Position numbers and translations under genes: made by a program
Shown: in pieces, positions 7,057 to 14,710 of the stretch
Layout of the letters: each line of letters starts with the position of its first letter
Position numbering within the stretch: position 1 is the stretch's first letter
Notes under the pieces: model-generated
Seen by the model: the letters and a program-made list of their open reading frames with translations, nothing else
What the model was told of the DNA's origin: nothing
Databases searched by the model: none
Virus record (IMG/VR): IMGVR_UViG_3300025646_007434
Coordinates: 1-43,925 of that record
Origin: a virus
Length of the DNA: 43,925 bases
Strand: one strand, 5' to 3'

Positions 7057-9939
7057 TTATTGCATTCTGTATGAACCAGCTGCTAAAACATTACCTACTT
7101 TTTGACCGTCTAAAATTACAGTACCTCCTTTTTCAACAGCAACTATTAATCTTTCAAGTAATTGAATAGTTTTACCATTATCTCCACCACCTAAGTTGGT
7201 ACCTCCTATTATAACGTCATCTTTTCTAAATTTAGTCATCTTACCATCCTGTAAGATGAAATCTTCAGCACTTCCACCATCTTTAGGTCCTCCTAAAGCA
7301 TTAATGGCCCAGTTACCAATACCGGATACATCGGTATTATCTGCTATTAATCCTGCTAATGCTGAACCTCCTAATCCTCCAAGGAAAGTACCTAACATAG
7401 TACCTACCCCAGGTACAGGAATTAAAGATCCTAATAACCCACCAATAATCGAACCACCTAAATCACCTAAAGCCATTACAATTTGTTTACCAATGTCTTG
7501 AGGGCCAACTCCTTGTTTTGCAGCTGCTGATATGCCAGCTCCTTGAGATATTAAGTCATAAGCAATCATTGCTAAAGAAGCAATTTTACCAATTTTAGGA
7601 ATTGCGGAAATTGTTTTTTTAAAACCTTTGCTTTTCATTAGTTTAGGCATATATTCTTTAATATATGTCATAGGATTAGCAAACTTAACTGCTTTATTAG
7701 CTAAATTAATTGCTTTTGAGGTAGTTTTTGAAACAAATTTACCTAAATTACTATCAGCTATTCTATTTCCTATTCTAGTAAAGAAATTACCACCACCACT
7801 TGGTGATGCAGAGGGTGAAGGAGCTTTAGTAAATTTACCTGTAGAAGGATCTCTATATCTTCCGGCTTTTTCATCAAATACAGGGCCTGTTGAAGTTTTA
7901 GTTTTAGGTTTAAACATATTTGTTATATTATCACCTACACTATCACTTCCCACTCCGGCTAATTTTACAAAAAGAGCACTACTGGCTGATGAACCATCTC
8001 GTTTTTTAAAAATTGTACCTTTTATGGCTATAGCTCCTCCGACAATAGCAGCCGATAACCATGGGTGTTCTTTAATAAAACCAACTACTTGACCAAATAC
8101 TTCTTTTACTTGCCTAGCTGCTGTTTTTATAGCATCTGCAAATTTTTCTGCTTTTTCAGGGAGAGAAGCTATAAATTCTTTACCGGCAGGACCATTTACC
8201 CATTCAACCATGGGTTTTAAAACTAAATCCGTAAATAAACCATTTAATGTTTCTTGAATTTTAGTCCATGTATTACTTAATGTTTGAACTAAAGGAGATA
8301 ATTCAGTATAATATTTAAGTGATGCTTCTTGTCTCCTTCTATCAATTTCTGCATTTTTTTCTGCTTCTGAAACTGAAGACATCATAGCTTTCATTCCATC
8401 TTGTTGACCTTCTACTAAATCTCCTTGAGTATTTAAGTTACTTTGTTGAGCATCTAACATCCCAGCTAATTCACCACGAGATAAACCAATAGATTTAGCG
8501 AATGCATCCTGTTGGATAACATTCATTTTATTAAATTCTTCAATAGAACCTAATTGGCTAATAATTTCATCTTGTAAGGCAGCGGTATCTCCTCTTAAAG
8601 CTGCTTCTCTAGCTTTTTCTAAATTAAGTTGTTTTCCAGTTAAAAGTTCAGCTTCCATTTCAGCAGCAATTGAATCTTCAAAATTCAATAAACTACTAGC
8701 TATATCTTCGATTTTATTCATTTCAATACCTAAAGACTTAGCTTTAGCTACTGATTCTACTAATGCTTTAGGTTGATCTCTAAAGCGTAATCTGATAACA
8801 CTAGAAACATTTGCAACATCATTTAATAAGTTTTTCTGACTAAATGCAAACTTATTAGTTTTAATAGTTTCTAAAGCTGTTTGAGCCATATTAGAAACTA
8901 AAGTTCCTGCATCTTCTCCTGATAGTTTAGCAAATTTTTGGAATTTAGCTAAAGATTCAGCAGACATTCCTGCAAATGTGTTTAACTTAACAAATACTTT
9001 TAATGTATTTGAAGTTAATTTTTCAGTTGAACCCATTGCTTCATATAATTGGGTAACTGATTGTTTAGAGGCTGCTACTGTAGGGCCTATTCCTGCTACG
9101 GATCCCGCTAATTTACTAGCAGCACCTTGGGCTAAACCTAATGTTCTAGCTACATTAGTATTTTCTTCACTTATTCGTTCAGCTGCGGATTTACCTTCGC
9201 CGTATTTTTTTGTAATAAAACTAAACAGTTTTCCAATCCCGGCCATTAATCCACCGATTAGTATTTCAGGACTAAACATTTCTTTTAACCCAGCAGCCAT
9301 ACCCTTTAATCCAGCTCCTAAAGTTTTGATTTTAGAAGATAAACTACCAGCTGCTTTACCAGAATCTACTAATGCCTTAGCTTTAGCTTGAGCTGAATCT
9401 TTAGCACTAGCAAATACTGTATCTAACCCTGAAAGTCCTAATTTGCGGGATACTTTTTCTAAACCTCCAAACACAACGCCCGTAAGGCCCATATTTTTCT
9501 GGATGGCTGTAGAGTATTTAAGTTGTTCTTGGAGTTGTTTATTTACTTCTGCTTCAGATTCAACAATTTTTCTTAATTCTTTTTCTAAAGCTTGTTTTTG
9601 TTTTGTACTATTGTTTCCAATAATTTCAATTTGAGCTTCAATAGTAGCAATTTTGGCTTGCCTGTCTTGTATGGTTTTTAAAACATCACGTTGTTTCAAA
9701 GATCCGGTAGCTGCTTTTTCCATATTAGTAGCAAGCACACCCGATACCTTAGCTAAATTATTTAATCCAGCTTGAGTATCTTTAACTAAAACTTTAGAAA
9801 CATCTTGGCTTTCTTGAAGAGCTGATTTAAAAATGTCACCAACATTAGAAGCTAAACTTCTAAGAGCATCTTCTACTACAGCAGAAGTTTCTTTAGTAAA
9901 CCTTCTAAGATCTTGTTCGTTAGTTACCTTCTTGGCCAT
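7057..9939 (-). CDS. Tail tape measure protein
   Basis: This 960-residue protein has the usual tape measure build. The N-terminal 170 residues are highly charged and helical, with coiled-coil character (KQKQALEKELRKIVESEAEVNKQ). A long, mostly helical middle (about 230-560) carries Ala-rich stretches. A helical segment at about 575-640 comes next, then a low-complexity Ser/Lys/Gly linker. A strongly hydrophobic Gly-rich segment near 810-900 (GLLGSLIPVPGVGTMLGTFL) is typical for these proteins, which are thought to be released into the host membrane at injection. The gene lies between the tail assembly/chaperone gene and the baseplate block, the standard place. At roughly 0.15 nm per residue the length would correspond to a tail of about 140 nm (inferred). 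Confidence 0.85.
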   Translation of the reverse strand: MAKKVTNEQDLRRFTKETSAVVEDALRSLASNVGDIFKSALQESQDVSKVLVKDTQAGLNNLAKVSGVLATNMEKAATGSLKQRDVLKTIQDRQAKIATIEAQIEIIGNNSTKQKQALEKELRKIVESEAEVNKQLQEQLKYSTAIQKNMGLTGVVFGGLEKVSRKLGLSGLDTVFASAKDSAQAKAKALVDSGKAAGSLSSKIKTLGAGLKGMAAGLKEMFSPEILIGGLMAGIGKLFSFITKKYGEGKSAAERISEENTNVARTLGLAQGAASKLAGSVAGIGPTVAASKQSVTQLYEAMGSTEKLTSNTLKVFVKLNTFAGMSAESLAKFQKFAKLSGEDAGTLVSNMAQTALETIKTNKFAFSQKNLLNDVANVSSVIRLRFRDQPKALVESVAKAKSLGIEMNKIEDIASSLLNFEDSIAAEMEAELLTGKQLNLEKAREAALRGDTAALQDEIISQLGSIEEFNKMNVIQQDAFAKSIGLSRGELAGMLDAQQSNLNTQGDLVEGQQDGMKAMMSSVSEAEKNAEIDRRRQEASLKYYTELSPLVQTLSNTWTKIQETLNGLFTDLVLKPMVEWVNGPAGKEFIASLPEKAEKFADAIKTAARQVKEVFGQVVGFIKEHPWLSAAIVGGAIAIKGTIFKKRDGSSASSALFVKLAGVGSDSVGDNITNMFKPKTKTSTGPVFDEKAGRYRDPSTGKFTKAPSPSASPSGGGNFFTRIGNRIADSNLGKFVSKTTSKAINLANKAVKFANPMTYIKEYMPKLMKSKGFKKTISAIPKIGKIASLAMIAYDLISQGAGISAAAKQGVGPQDIGKQIVMALGDLGGSIIGGLLGSLIPVPGVGTMLGTFLGGLGGSALAGLIADNTDVSGIGNWAINALGGPKDGGSAEDFILQDGKMTKFRKDDVIIGGTNLGGGDNGKTIQLLERLIVAVEKGGTVILDGQKVGNVLAAGSYRMQ

Positions 9940-9962
9940 TTAACATAATATTATTATATACC

Positions 9963-9971
9963 ATAAATATT
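9963..9971 (-). promoter_or_regulatory. WATATKTAT promoter-like motif, tape measure gene
   Basis: The coding strand reads AATATTTAT, 23 nt upstream of the tape measure start. It directly abuts the hairpin of the preceding terminator (9972-9998), so the T-rich tail of the terminator runs into the motif. Confidence 0.6.
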
Positions 9972-9998
9972 AAAAGGCATCATTTTTTTGATGCCTTT
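9972..9998 (-). terminator. Hairpin at the end of the tail-assembly chaperone frameshift ORF
   Basis: An inverted repeat of about 10 bp (AAGGCATCA / TGATGCCTT) with a run of six to seven identical bases in the loop is followed on the coding strand by TTTTAATATTTAT. The stop codon of the frameshift extension (9980-9982) lies inside the stem. The U-tract is short, so termination may be only partial. Confidence 0.6.
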
Positions 9999-10267
9999 GT
10001 AACATAGCTCGGAACAGTAACTTCTTGTTTAGCAACGGCTCCAGCAGCTTTCATATTAGCAATAGATTGTTCTACAGAATTTGAAGTAGAATTTTCATCT
10101 TGCTGAGAATAATATTCTCGGAGTTTATGAAATGTTAATTTTCTTAACCAAATAGGCATACTGTATACAGTGTACCAATCATAGCCGCCTTTACCATGAA
10201 ATACGATTTCGTGTATTTGGTTAAATACAGTGTTTCTAAGTTGAAACGCTTCCTCAGGCGTCAGGGA
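9980..10267 (-). CDS. C-terminal frameshift extension of the tail-assembly protein (gpT-like part)
   Basis: A 95-codon frame runs from the T8 run of the upstream gene to a TGA inside the terminator hairpin. It encodes SLTPEEAFQLRNTVFNQIHE, later GYDWYTVYSMPIWLRKL, and ends SYVTKASKK. It has no ATG before about residue 40, and a TAA lies four codons before its first T-run-derived codon. It can therefore be expressed in full only if ribosomes change frame (+1 or -2) within the T8 run and fuse it to the 246-aa product. The position just before the tape measure gene is where lambda-type gpG/gpGT fusions are made. Alternatives are a one-base homopolymer error in the sequence, which would make one longer gene, or re-initiation at the internal ATG (MPIWLRKLTF), giving about 57 aa. 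Either way this is real coding sequence and fills an otherwise unexplained gap. Confidence 0.65.
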   Translation of the reverse strand, partial: SLTPEEAFQLRNTVFNQIHEIVFHGKGGYDWYTVYSMPIWLRKLTFHKLREYYSQQDENSTSNSVEQSIANMKAAGAVAKQEVTVPSYVTKASKK

Positions 10268-10994
10268 AAAAAAAGTTTACTCCAATAGGTAATTCAATTA
10301 CCAAATCTTCCCCACCACTAGTAATGGTAATATTCATATCAACATCAGGTTGGAATTCACGAATGTATTCACGTAAAGCTCTTGAATCACGAGCTAAAAG
10401 GTAATTATCAACAAAATCACGAATTAGCTTAACATCTGTATCTCCTCCTACTGAGGTGATAATGTGTTTCATACGAGTAGAAAGATCTGGGGATGCTGTT
10501 TTGTTAACTTTTTTAAGACCTCTGATTTCAGCATCAATTTTATTTTCAAGGTGACCATTTACTAATTTAAAAGTAATTGGAGTTCCAGAAAACGGAAGAG
10601 TAAAACTAAACTCGTTAGTACCTCTAGTAAATTTACTTTCATCAATAACTTTGTTTTCTAGAGTAGTAAGATCAACAGTATGGGATTCTCCGTTATACAT
10701 AAAGTCATAATCTTTACCATAACCCAAAATACGAGATGCAATTAGGATAGCATTTTTATCTCCAATAAATAGGTCATTATAATCAACTTTAGTAACAATA
10801 AGAGATTGTAGAAGTTTATCTAAAACAACTCCTTGAGAGATATAATTTTGGTTGGTAAGAATATCCTCTTCTTTAGCGGTCATGTATTTCATTTCAATTG
10901 TACCTCCAGCTAAAGGATGGCCTTCAGGGTAAAGAAGACCTTTTGAGGGCAATTCAACCGTTTCTGTTGGAAACTTAAATTTATTTTCTTCCAT
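10254..10994 (-). CDS. Tail assembly / baseplate hub protein, T4 gp26-like (gpG-like position)
   Basis: This 246-residue protein starts with PTETVELPSKGLLYPEGHPL and then IEMKYMTAKEEDILTN. The ELPSKG...MKYMTAKEEDIL pattern is the conserved start of a T4-type baseplate/assembly family (gp26 class). The rest is mixed alpha/beta and soluble. It lies between the tail tube and tape measure genes, where other tailed phages carry the tail assembly chaperone that folds the tape measure. Near its 3' end the T8 run allows frameshifting into a 95-codon extension, a feature typical of that chaperone and not of baseplate proteins. I therefore favour the chaperone role, with the T4 name only as a sequence-based label. 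It has its own promoter-like motif 31 nt upstream. Confidence 0.65.
   Translation of the reverse strand: MEENKFKFPTETVELPSKGLLYPEGHPLAGGTIEMKYMTAKEEDILTNQNYISQGVVLDKLLQSLIVTKVDYNDLFIGDKNAILIASRILGYGKDYDFMYNGESHTVDLTTLENKVIDESKFTRGTNEFSFTLPFSGTPITFKLVNGHLENKIDAEIRGLKKVNKTASPDLSTRMKHIITSVGGDTDVKLIRDFVDNYLLARDSRALREYIREFQPDVDMNITITSGGEDLVIELPIGVNFFFPDA
10263..10276 (-). other. Putative programmed frameshift site (T8 run)
   Basis: The coding strand reads AACTTTTTTTTCCCT. Zero-frame codons are AAC TTT TTT TTC CCT; the downstream ORF is read as TTT TCC CTG. A +1 slip of tRNA-Phe on TTT, or a -2 slip on TTC to TTT, keeps pairing in the P site. The zero frame ends only four codons later (GAC GCC TGA), so the products would be 246 aa and about 341 aa. 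Confidence 0.5.
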
Positions 10995-11025
10995 AATTTT
11001 TATTTATAATAACTTGGTTACGAGT

Positions 11026-11034
11026 ATAAATATT
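11026..11034 (-). promoter_or_regulatory. WATATKTAT promoter-like motif, tail assembly gene
   Basis: The coding strand reads AATATTTAT followed by ACTCG. It lies 31 nt upstream of the 246-aa gene and directly behind the tube-gene terminator. Confidence 0.55.
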
Positions 11035-11035
11035 A

Positions 11036-11070
11036 AAATAAAAAAGAGCTTAACCAAAGCCAAGCTCTCT
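11036..11070 (-). terminator. Terminator of the tail tube gene
   Basis: A 7-bp stem (AGAGCTT / AAGCTCT) with a 10-nt loop is followed on the coding strand by CTTTTTTATTTTAATATTTAT. It lies 23 nt after the tube stop codon. The promoter-like motif follows in the same T-rich stretch. Confidence 0.7.
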
Positions 11071-11092
11071 TTAAAAAAATCGCAAAATTTTC

Positions 11093-11581
11093 TTAGTAAT
11101 TCAATACGCAGTAATCCATACCGATAGTAACTGTCAAGTTTTGAGCAGCTGCTTCGTTATCCCAGTTGTATTCACCAAATTCAGCAGCTTTAACAAAAGC
11201 ACCTTTGATGATCCATTCTGAAACGATGTCTCCTACAGGACCTAAAATATCAATAGTTAAGTCTTTCTTATAGAAATCACTATAACCATCACGGCCTGTT
11301 ACAGACTCGTGGTGTAAACGCACCCACTCCATTACAGCTTGAGCACCTGAAGGAGTGATAGGGTCGAACATAGTCATTGTTAAGTCGTTCCACTTCAACT
11401 TACCTTTAATTTTTCTATAGGTGTTGATATGGTTGAGTACAATTTCTTCCTGCGAGAAGCCGACAGACGAGATTGATTTGATAGTATACGATGGAATACC
11501 ATCTACATACATGATAAATCTATTCTGTACTTTCGGTTCGAAAGCTGTGAAGAAAATTTCGTTGGGATCTAATACTGCCAT
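11093..11581 (-). CDS. 19: Tail tube protein, gp19-like
   Basis: This 162-residue protein has the T4 gp19 layout: an N-terminal FEPKVQNRFIMYVDGIPSYT, then SVGFSQEEIVLNHINTYRKI, then KLKWNDLTMTMFDPITPSGA, followed by a helix beginning VMEWVRLHHE and a C-terminal strand pair ending DYCVLNY. Length and segment order match the T4-type tube family, whose hexamer rings stack inside the sheath and guide DNA. It follows the sheath gene and has its own promoter-like motif 29 nt upstream and a terminator downstream, so it forms a single-gene unit. High expression would fit the copy number of the protein. Confidence 0.93.
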   Translation of the reverse strand: MAVLDPNEIFFTAFEPKVQNRFIMYVDGIPSYTIKSISSVGFSQEEIVLNHINTYRKIKGKLKWNDLTMTMFDPITPSGAQAVMEWVRLHHESVTGRDGYSDFYKKDLTIDILGPVGDIVSEWIIKGAFVKAAEFGEYNWDNEAAAQNLTVTIGMDYCVLNY

Positions 11582-11610
11582 TTTGCGTTGTGTGTTATTT
11601 TATTCGTGTT

Positions 11611-11619
11611 ATAAATATT
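11611..11619 (-). promoter_or_regulatory. WATATKTAT promoter-like motif, tail tube gene
   Basis: The coding strand reads GAATATTTATAAC. It lies 29 nt upstream of the tube start, within the 52-nt gap after the sheath stop codon. Confidence 0.6.
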
Positions 11620-11633
11620 CAGTTTTTAAAGAA

Positions 11634-13355
11634 TTACGCTGGGAAAGTAGCTCCAGTTGGTAATACGTTAAAGTCTAGGTAAATAAACTCAGCAGTTTTA
11701 GTTGGCTGTAAGTAAATTTGACCTACTAACTGATTTCTATCAATCACATCTGAAGTATTGTTGGAATCATCCATAATTACTTTAAATGCGTACAAACCTT
11801 GTCTTTGTTGAACTGATTCCAAATATGGGTTAACTTGACTTAAGAATGCATTTCTAGTAGCGATAGTATTTTGTTCGAATACTAAGTTATCTGCTACTTG
11901 AGAGATGTAAGACTTAAGAGCAATTAACAATCTACGAACATTGATACGGTCAAGAGCTGATGCTTTTTTCTGTAATGTTTTCTGTCCGAATACTACTACT
12001 CCAGAACCTGGGAAGCTAGCAATTGGGTTTACATTACCTTGGTATAATGTATCTCTATCAGATTGTGATAATTTTCTTTCAGGACGCACTACTGTAGCTA
12101 ATCCACCTCTACTTAAACCAGCAGGAGCAAACCATGCTTCACCTACTCTATCGTTGTAAGCATAAACACCTGGGATTAATGTTGAAGAAGGAACCCAAAC
12201 TAATTGACCTGAATCTGGATCTGTAATTTGTAACCATGGAGCGTAAGTAGCAGCGTAACTTGAATTGTAATTAGCAGCTGCGGCTGTCATAGTATTTAAA
12301 GTAGCACCATAATCTGAAGGGTCAACTACTGCTAAAGCATCTCCTCTTTCTTGTACCATGTTAATTAACTTAGTAACAGTAGTAGAAGCATTGTCAATAA
12401 TCAAACCTGGGGCTGTAATTACATTAAATTGGTATTCATCTTGGTTAGCAAGAAGTGCTATTGATTGAGTATAAACAGATTGGTCTAAACCTTGAATGTT
12501 AGTTCCTGTAGTAATTTTGTCGTACAAAGCAGCACTTGCTTCTACTACTACACCAGAAGCACCCCCAAATGAACCACTTTGGAGTACTGGGATTGAACCT
12601 GTATAAATATCTTTAGCTACACCATTATTATCAAAGTAATCTGGAGTTGATAATCCTACAGAAGATACATAGATGTAATTTGATTTATTAGGATAAGTAC
12701 CTACAGTTTTAACGTAAGGAGTAGTATCTGAAGTATCAATAGTATTGTAGCTATCACCAATTACTCTAGCAATGTAATTTGGAGATTTTGGGTCTAATGA
12801 TAAGTTAGTCCAAGTTTCTAAAGCTACTTTTTCATTTAAAGTATCATTACCTCTTCTAATTACTAATGAGAAAGTACCAGATGCTGTATCACGGGTTGGA
12901 ATTTCCCATCTAAAGTTATCAGAAGTACCACCACTAAGAACACCAGTAGTGGCATTTGTTGAACCACTGCTGTTTAAAAGCTCACCTTGACCAATAGATT
13001 TTAAAGTAAACACTGAAGTACCGATAGCACTAGAACCACTAGCAACAAATGAAGAAGTTGCTGAGGTATAAGTACCTTTAACAACTCTAGTTACTAACAA
13101 TGAATTACCTCCATTAGTAAAGTAATTATATGCTGAAATTGAGGTTAAGAAGCTGTATACTTGGCTTGCGCTAGTAAAAGTAGTACCAAACTTATTGATG
13201 TAATCACTATAAGAAGTAACTAAAGTTGGAATACCTACAGGTCCTTTTACTGTAGGGCCTATGATAGCGGCACCAGCTTGAACAGGTTGTGATGTAACTT
13301 GAGATTGGTCGTTTTCTCTAGCTAATACACCAGGTGATAATAATGTTTCTGCCAT
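11634..13355 (-). CDS. 18: Contractile tail sheath protein, gp18-like
   Basis: This 573-residue protein starts MAETLLSPGVLARENDQS, the typical sheath N-terminus with an SPGV motif that inserts into the neighbouring subunit. AGAAIIGPTVKGPVGIPTLV and a YSDYINKFG segment follow. The middle (about 80-320) holds Ser/Thr/Gly-rich, variable protruding domains. The C-terminal domain carries RINVRRLLIALKSYISQVA and then EQNTIATRNAFLSQVNPYL, ending with a beta strand (TAEFIYLDFNVLPTGATF), the extended arm used in the inter-subunit mesh. It is directly followed by gp19, as in T4. Confidence 0.95.
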   Translation of the reverse strand: MAETLLSPGVLARENDQSQVTSQPVQAGAAIIGPTVKGPVGIPTLVTSYSDYINKFGTTFTSASQVYSFLTSISAYNYFTNGGNSLLVTRVVKGTYTSATSSFVASGSSAIGTSVFTLKSIGQGELLNSSGSTNATTGVLSGGTSDNFRWEIPTRDTASGTFSLVIRRGNDTLNEKVALETWTNLSLDPKSPNYIARVIGDSYNTIDTSDTTPYVKTVGTYPNKSNYIYVSSVGLSTPDYFDNNGVAKDIYTGSIPVLQSGSFGGASGVVVEASAALYDKITTGTNIQGLDQSVYTQSIALLANQDEYQFNVITAPGLIIDNASTTVTKLINMVQERGDALAVVDPSDYGATLNTMTAAAANYNSSYAATYAPWLQITDPDSGQLVWVPSSTLIPGVYAYNDRVGEAWFAPAGLSRGGLATVVRPERKLSQSDRDTLYQGNVNPIASFPGSGVVVFGQKTLQKKASALDRINVRRLLIALKSYISQVADNLVFEQNTIATRNAFLSQVNPYLESVQQRQGLYAFKVIMDDSNNTSDVIDRNQLVGQIYLQPTKTAEFIYLDFNVLPTGATFPA

Positions 13356-13378
13356 TTTAATCGAGGTTATGTTTTATT

Positions 13379-13387
13379 ATAAATATT
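13379..13387 (-). promoter_or_regulatory. WATATKTAT promoter-like motif, tail sheath gene
   Basis: The coding strand reads TAATATTTATAATA, 23 nt upstream of the sheath start. Behind it lies an AT-rich inverted repeat (TTCAAAAT / ATTTTGAA, about 13397-13416). Confidence 0.6.
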
Positions 13388-13494
13388 ATATTTTTTTTCA
13401 AAATAATAATTTTGAAATTAAACTTTTCTAATAAAGATCAACTTTGATTTAATCTTTTAAGAACATAACCTAACAAAGTTAATTTTTTACTATG

Positions 13495-13503
13495 ATAAAT
13501 ATA
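13495..13503 (-). promoter_or_regulatory. Second WATATKTAT copy far upstream of the sheath gene
   Basis: The coding strand reads TATATTTATCATAG, 10 nt after the stop of the heptosyltransferase-like gene and 139 nt before the sheath start. The sequence fits the motif, but its distance to the nearest start is unusual, so it may be a distal second promoter or chance in AT-rich DNA. Confidence 0.3.
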
Positions 13504-13513
13504 TTTACCTTAG

Positions 13514-14710
13514 TTAAAAATCTAAAACTTTAGAAATAGAATTAAATACCATATCAGGAGTAATAGATTTAGTACATTCAAAATGACGAGGAGTGTTTTT
13601 GTGGTCAGGACACCATTCCCAATCACCAGGATTTAACCATTCTCTGTTAAAACACCCAGTACAAAATCCTTTAGGAGTAGATACACGTTCGCAATCCTCA
13701 AATTCTGTATGAGGATCACTAAAACCAGAAATCATTACTACAGGGGTTTCTAAAGCCCACGCCAACCAAGATAAACCACTACCTACTCCAATAAATGCTT
13801 CAGCATATTTAATCTGGTTCATTCTATATTGGATAGGTTGATTTCCAGTCTCGTCAATTACGTTTTGTAAAGTACCTCCTAATTTAGAATCATGCCAATC
13901 ATCTCCTAAAGGTTCATGCGTAATCATCATTACTTTATAACCTTTTTCATTTAGATTATCAATTATTTTTTGCCACCCTCCAGGATACATCCAGTATTTG
14001 GCGTGTGCTGAAGCGTGAGGGGCAATTACAACGTACTTTTCTTCAATAGGACGAAGCAAATCAGGATATTCTAATTTAGGTTTAATTTCCTTATATTCTA
14101 AACCTAAAATATCAGTTGCAGTTTGTTGAAGAGAAAAAGGTTTAAAATCTCTAGGAACGTGATTTAAATCTGGGGTATGGTCTTCATTATAATACCAACC
14201 AATACCATATTTAGCGTATAAGTTATTTACCTCACTACCCGGAGAAATAAATTCAAGTTCAGGGTAAAGATTTTGGAACCATTCATTTTTAAAAGTTGAA
14301 ACTACGACTTCACAATCCCATTTCTTTTTAAATTCTAAAGCATAAGGAAACCAAGCTAAAGTATCTCCGATAGCTGCCGAATCTATATGAATGTAAACTC
14401 GTTGATTTTTAGGATTATATTTATGTTCAAAAACCAATTCATTTGTAGATAAGTCATAAACTTGAATATGCCATCTTACAAAATAACGAACATTAGTTCG
14501 AGTCCACATATTGTTTTGTATAATGGCGTTATGGATAACGTTTCCAGAATCCATATCAGTCATTATAACTCTATAATCTTTCTTTTGATTACCTAATACT
14601 TCTAAAAAAGCCCCTTGAATAAAATTTACATTGTAACCATTTTGGGGTTCTTTTACAGAAAGACCCAATTTTGTTAAAGTATTGTATTCGTGAATTAGTT
14701 CCTGTTTCAT
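13514..14710 (-). CDS. BAHT/TibC-type protein O-heptosyltransferase homologue
   Basis: This 398-residue GT-B enzyme resembles autotransporter O-heptosyltransferases (family GT9-like, TibC/AAH class). After an N-terminal beta domain (about 27-97) comes VYIHIDSAAIGDTLAWFPYA (105-124), the Rossmann start with the conserved GDTLAWFPY. Next are PHASAHAKYW (231-240) and the donor-side segment FIGVGSGLSWLAWAL. At the end, C350, C353, C367 and C379 form the four-Cys pattern GFCTGCF...WCPDH...FEC that binds iron in TibC. Known members transfer heptose to Ser in repetitive strand-loop-strand surface proteins. Here the enzyme is the last gene of a four-gene operon next to huge Ser/Thr-Gly repeat fibres, which are its plausible substrates (inferred). 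It overlaps the upstream gene by 4 nt. The donor sugar is unknown. Confidence 0.85.
   Translation of the reverse strand: MKQELIHEYNTLTKLGLSVKEPQNGYNVNFIQGAFLEVLGNQKKDYRVIMTDMDSGNVIHNAIIQNNMWTRTNVRYFVRWHIQVYDLSTNELVFEHKYNPKNQRVYIHIDSAAIGDTLAWFPYALEFKKKWDCEVVVSTFKNEWFQNLYPELEFISPGSEVNNLYAKYGIGWYYNEDHTPDLNHVPRDFKPFSLQQTATDILGLEYKEIKPKLEYPDLLRPIEEKYVVIAPHASAHAKYWMYPGGWQKIIDNLNEKGYKVMMITHEPLGDDWHDSKLGGTLQNVIDETGNQPIQYRMNQIKYAEAFIGVGSGLSWLAWALETPVVMISGFSDPHTEFEDCERVSTPKGFCTGCFNREWLNPGDWEWCPDHKNTPRHFECTKSITPDMVFNSISKVLDF

Noticed and set aside
7196-9634. Several plus-strand frames opposite the tape measure gene
   Set aside because: They are Pro/Leu-rich antisense images of Gly/Lys/Glu codons in a gene with clear identity; none has a leader or neighbours on that strand.
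13397-13416. AT-rich inverted repeat TTCAAAAT/ATTTTGAA as terminator of the glycosylation operon
   Set aside because: On the coding strand it is followed by A residues and not T, so it does not look like an intrinsic terminator for minus-strand transcription.
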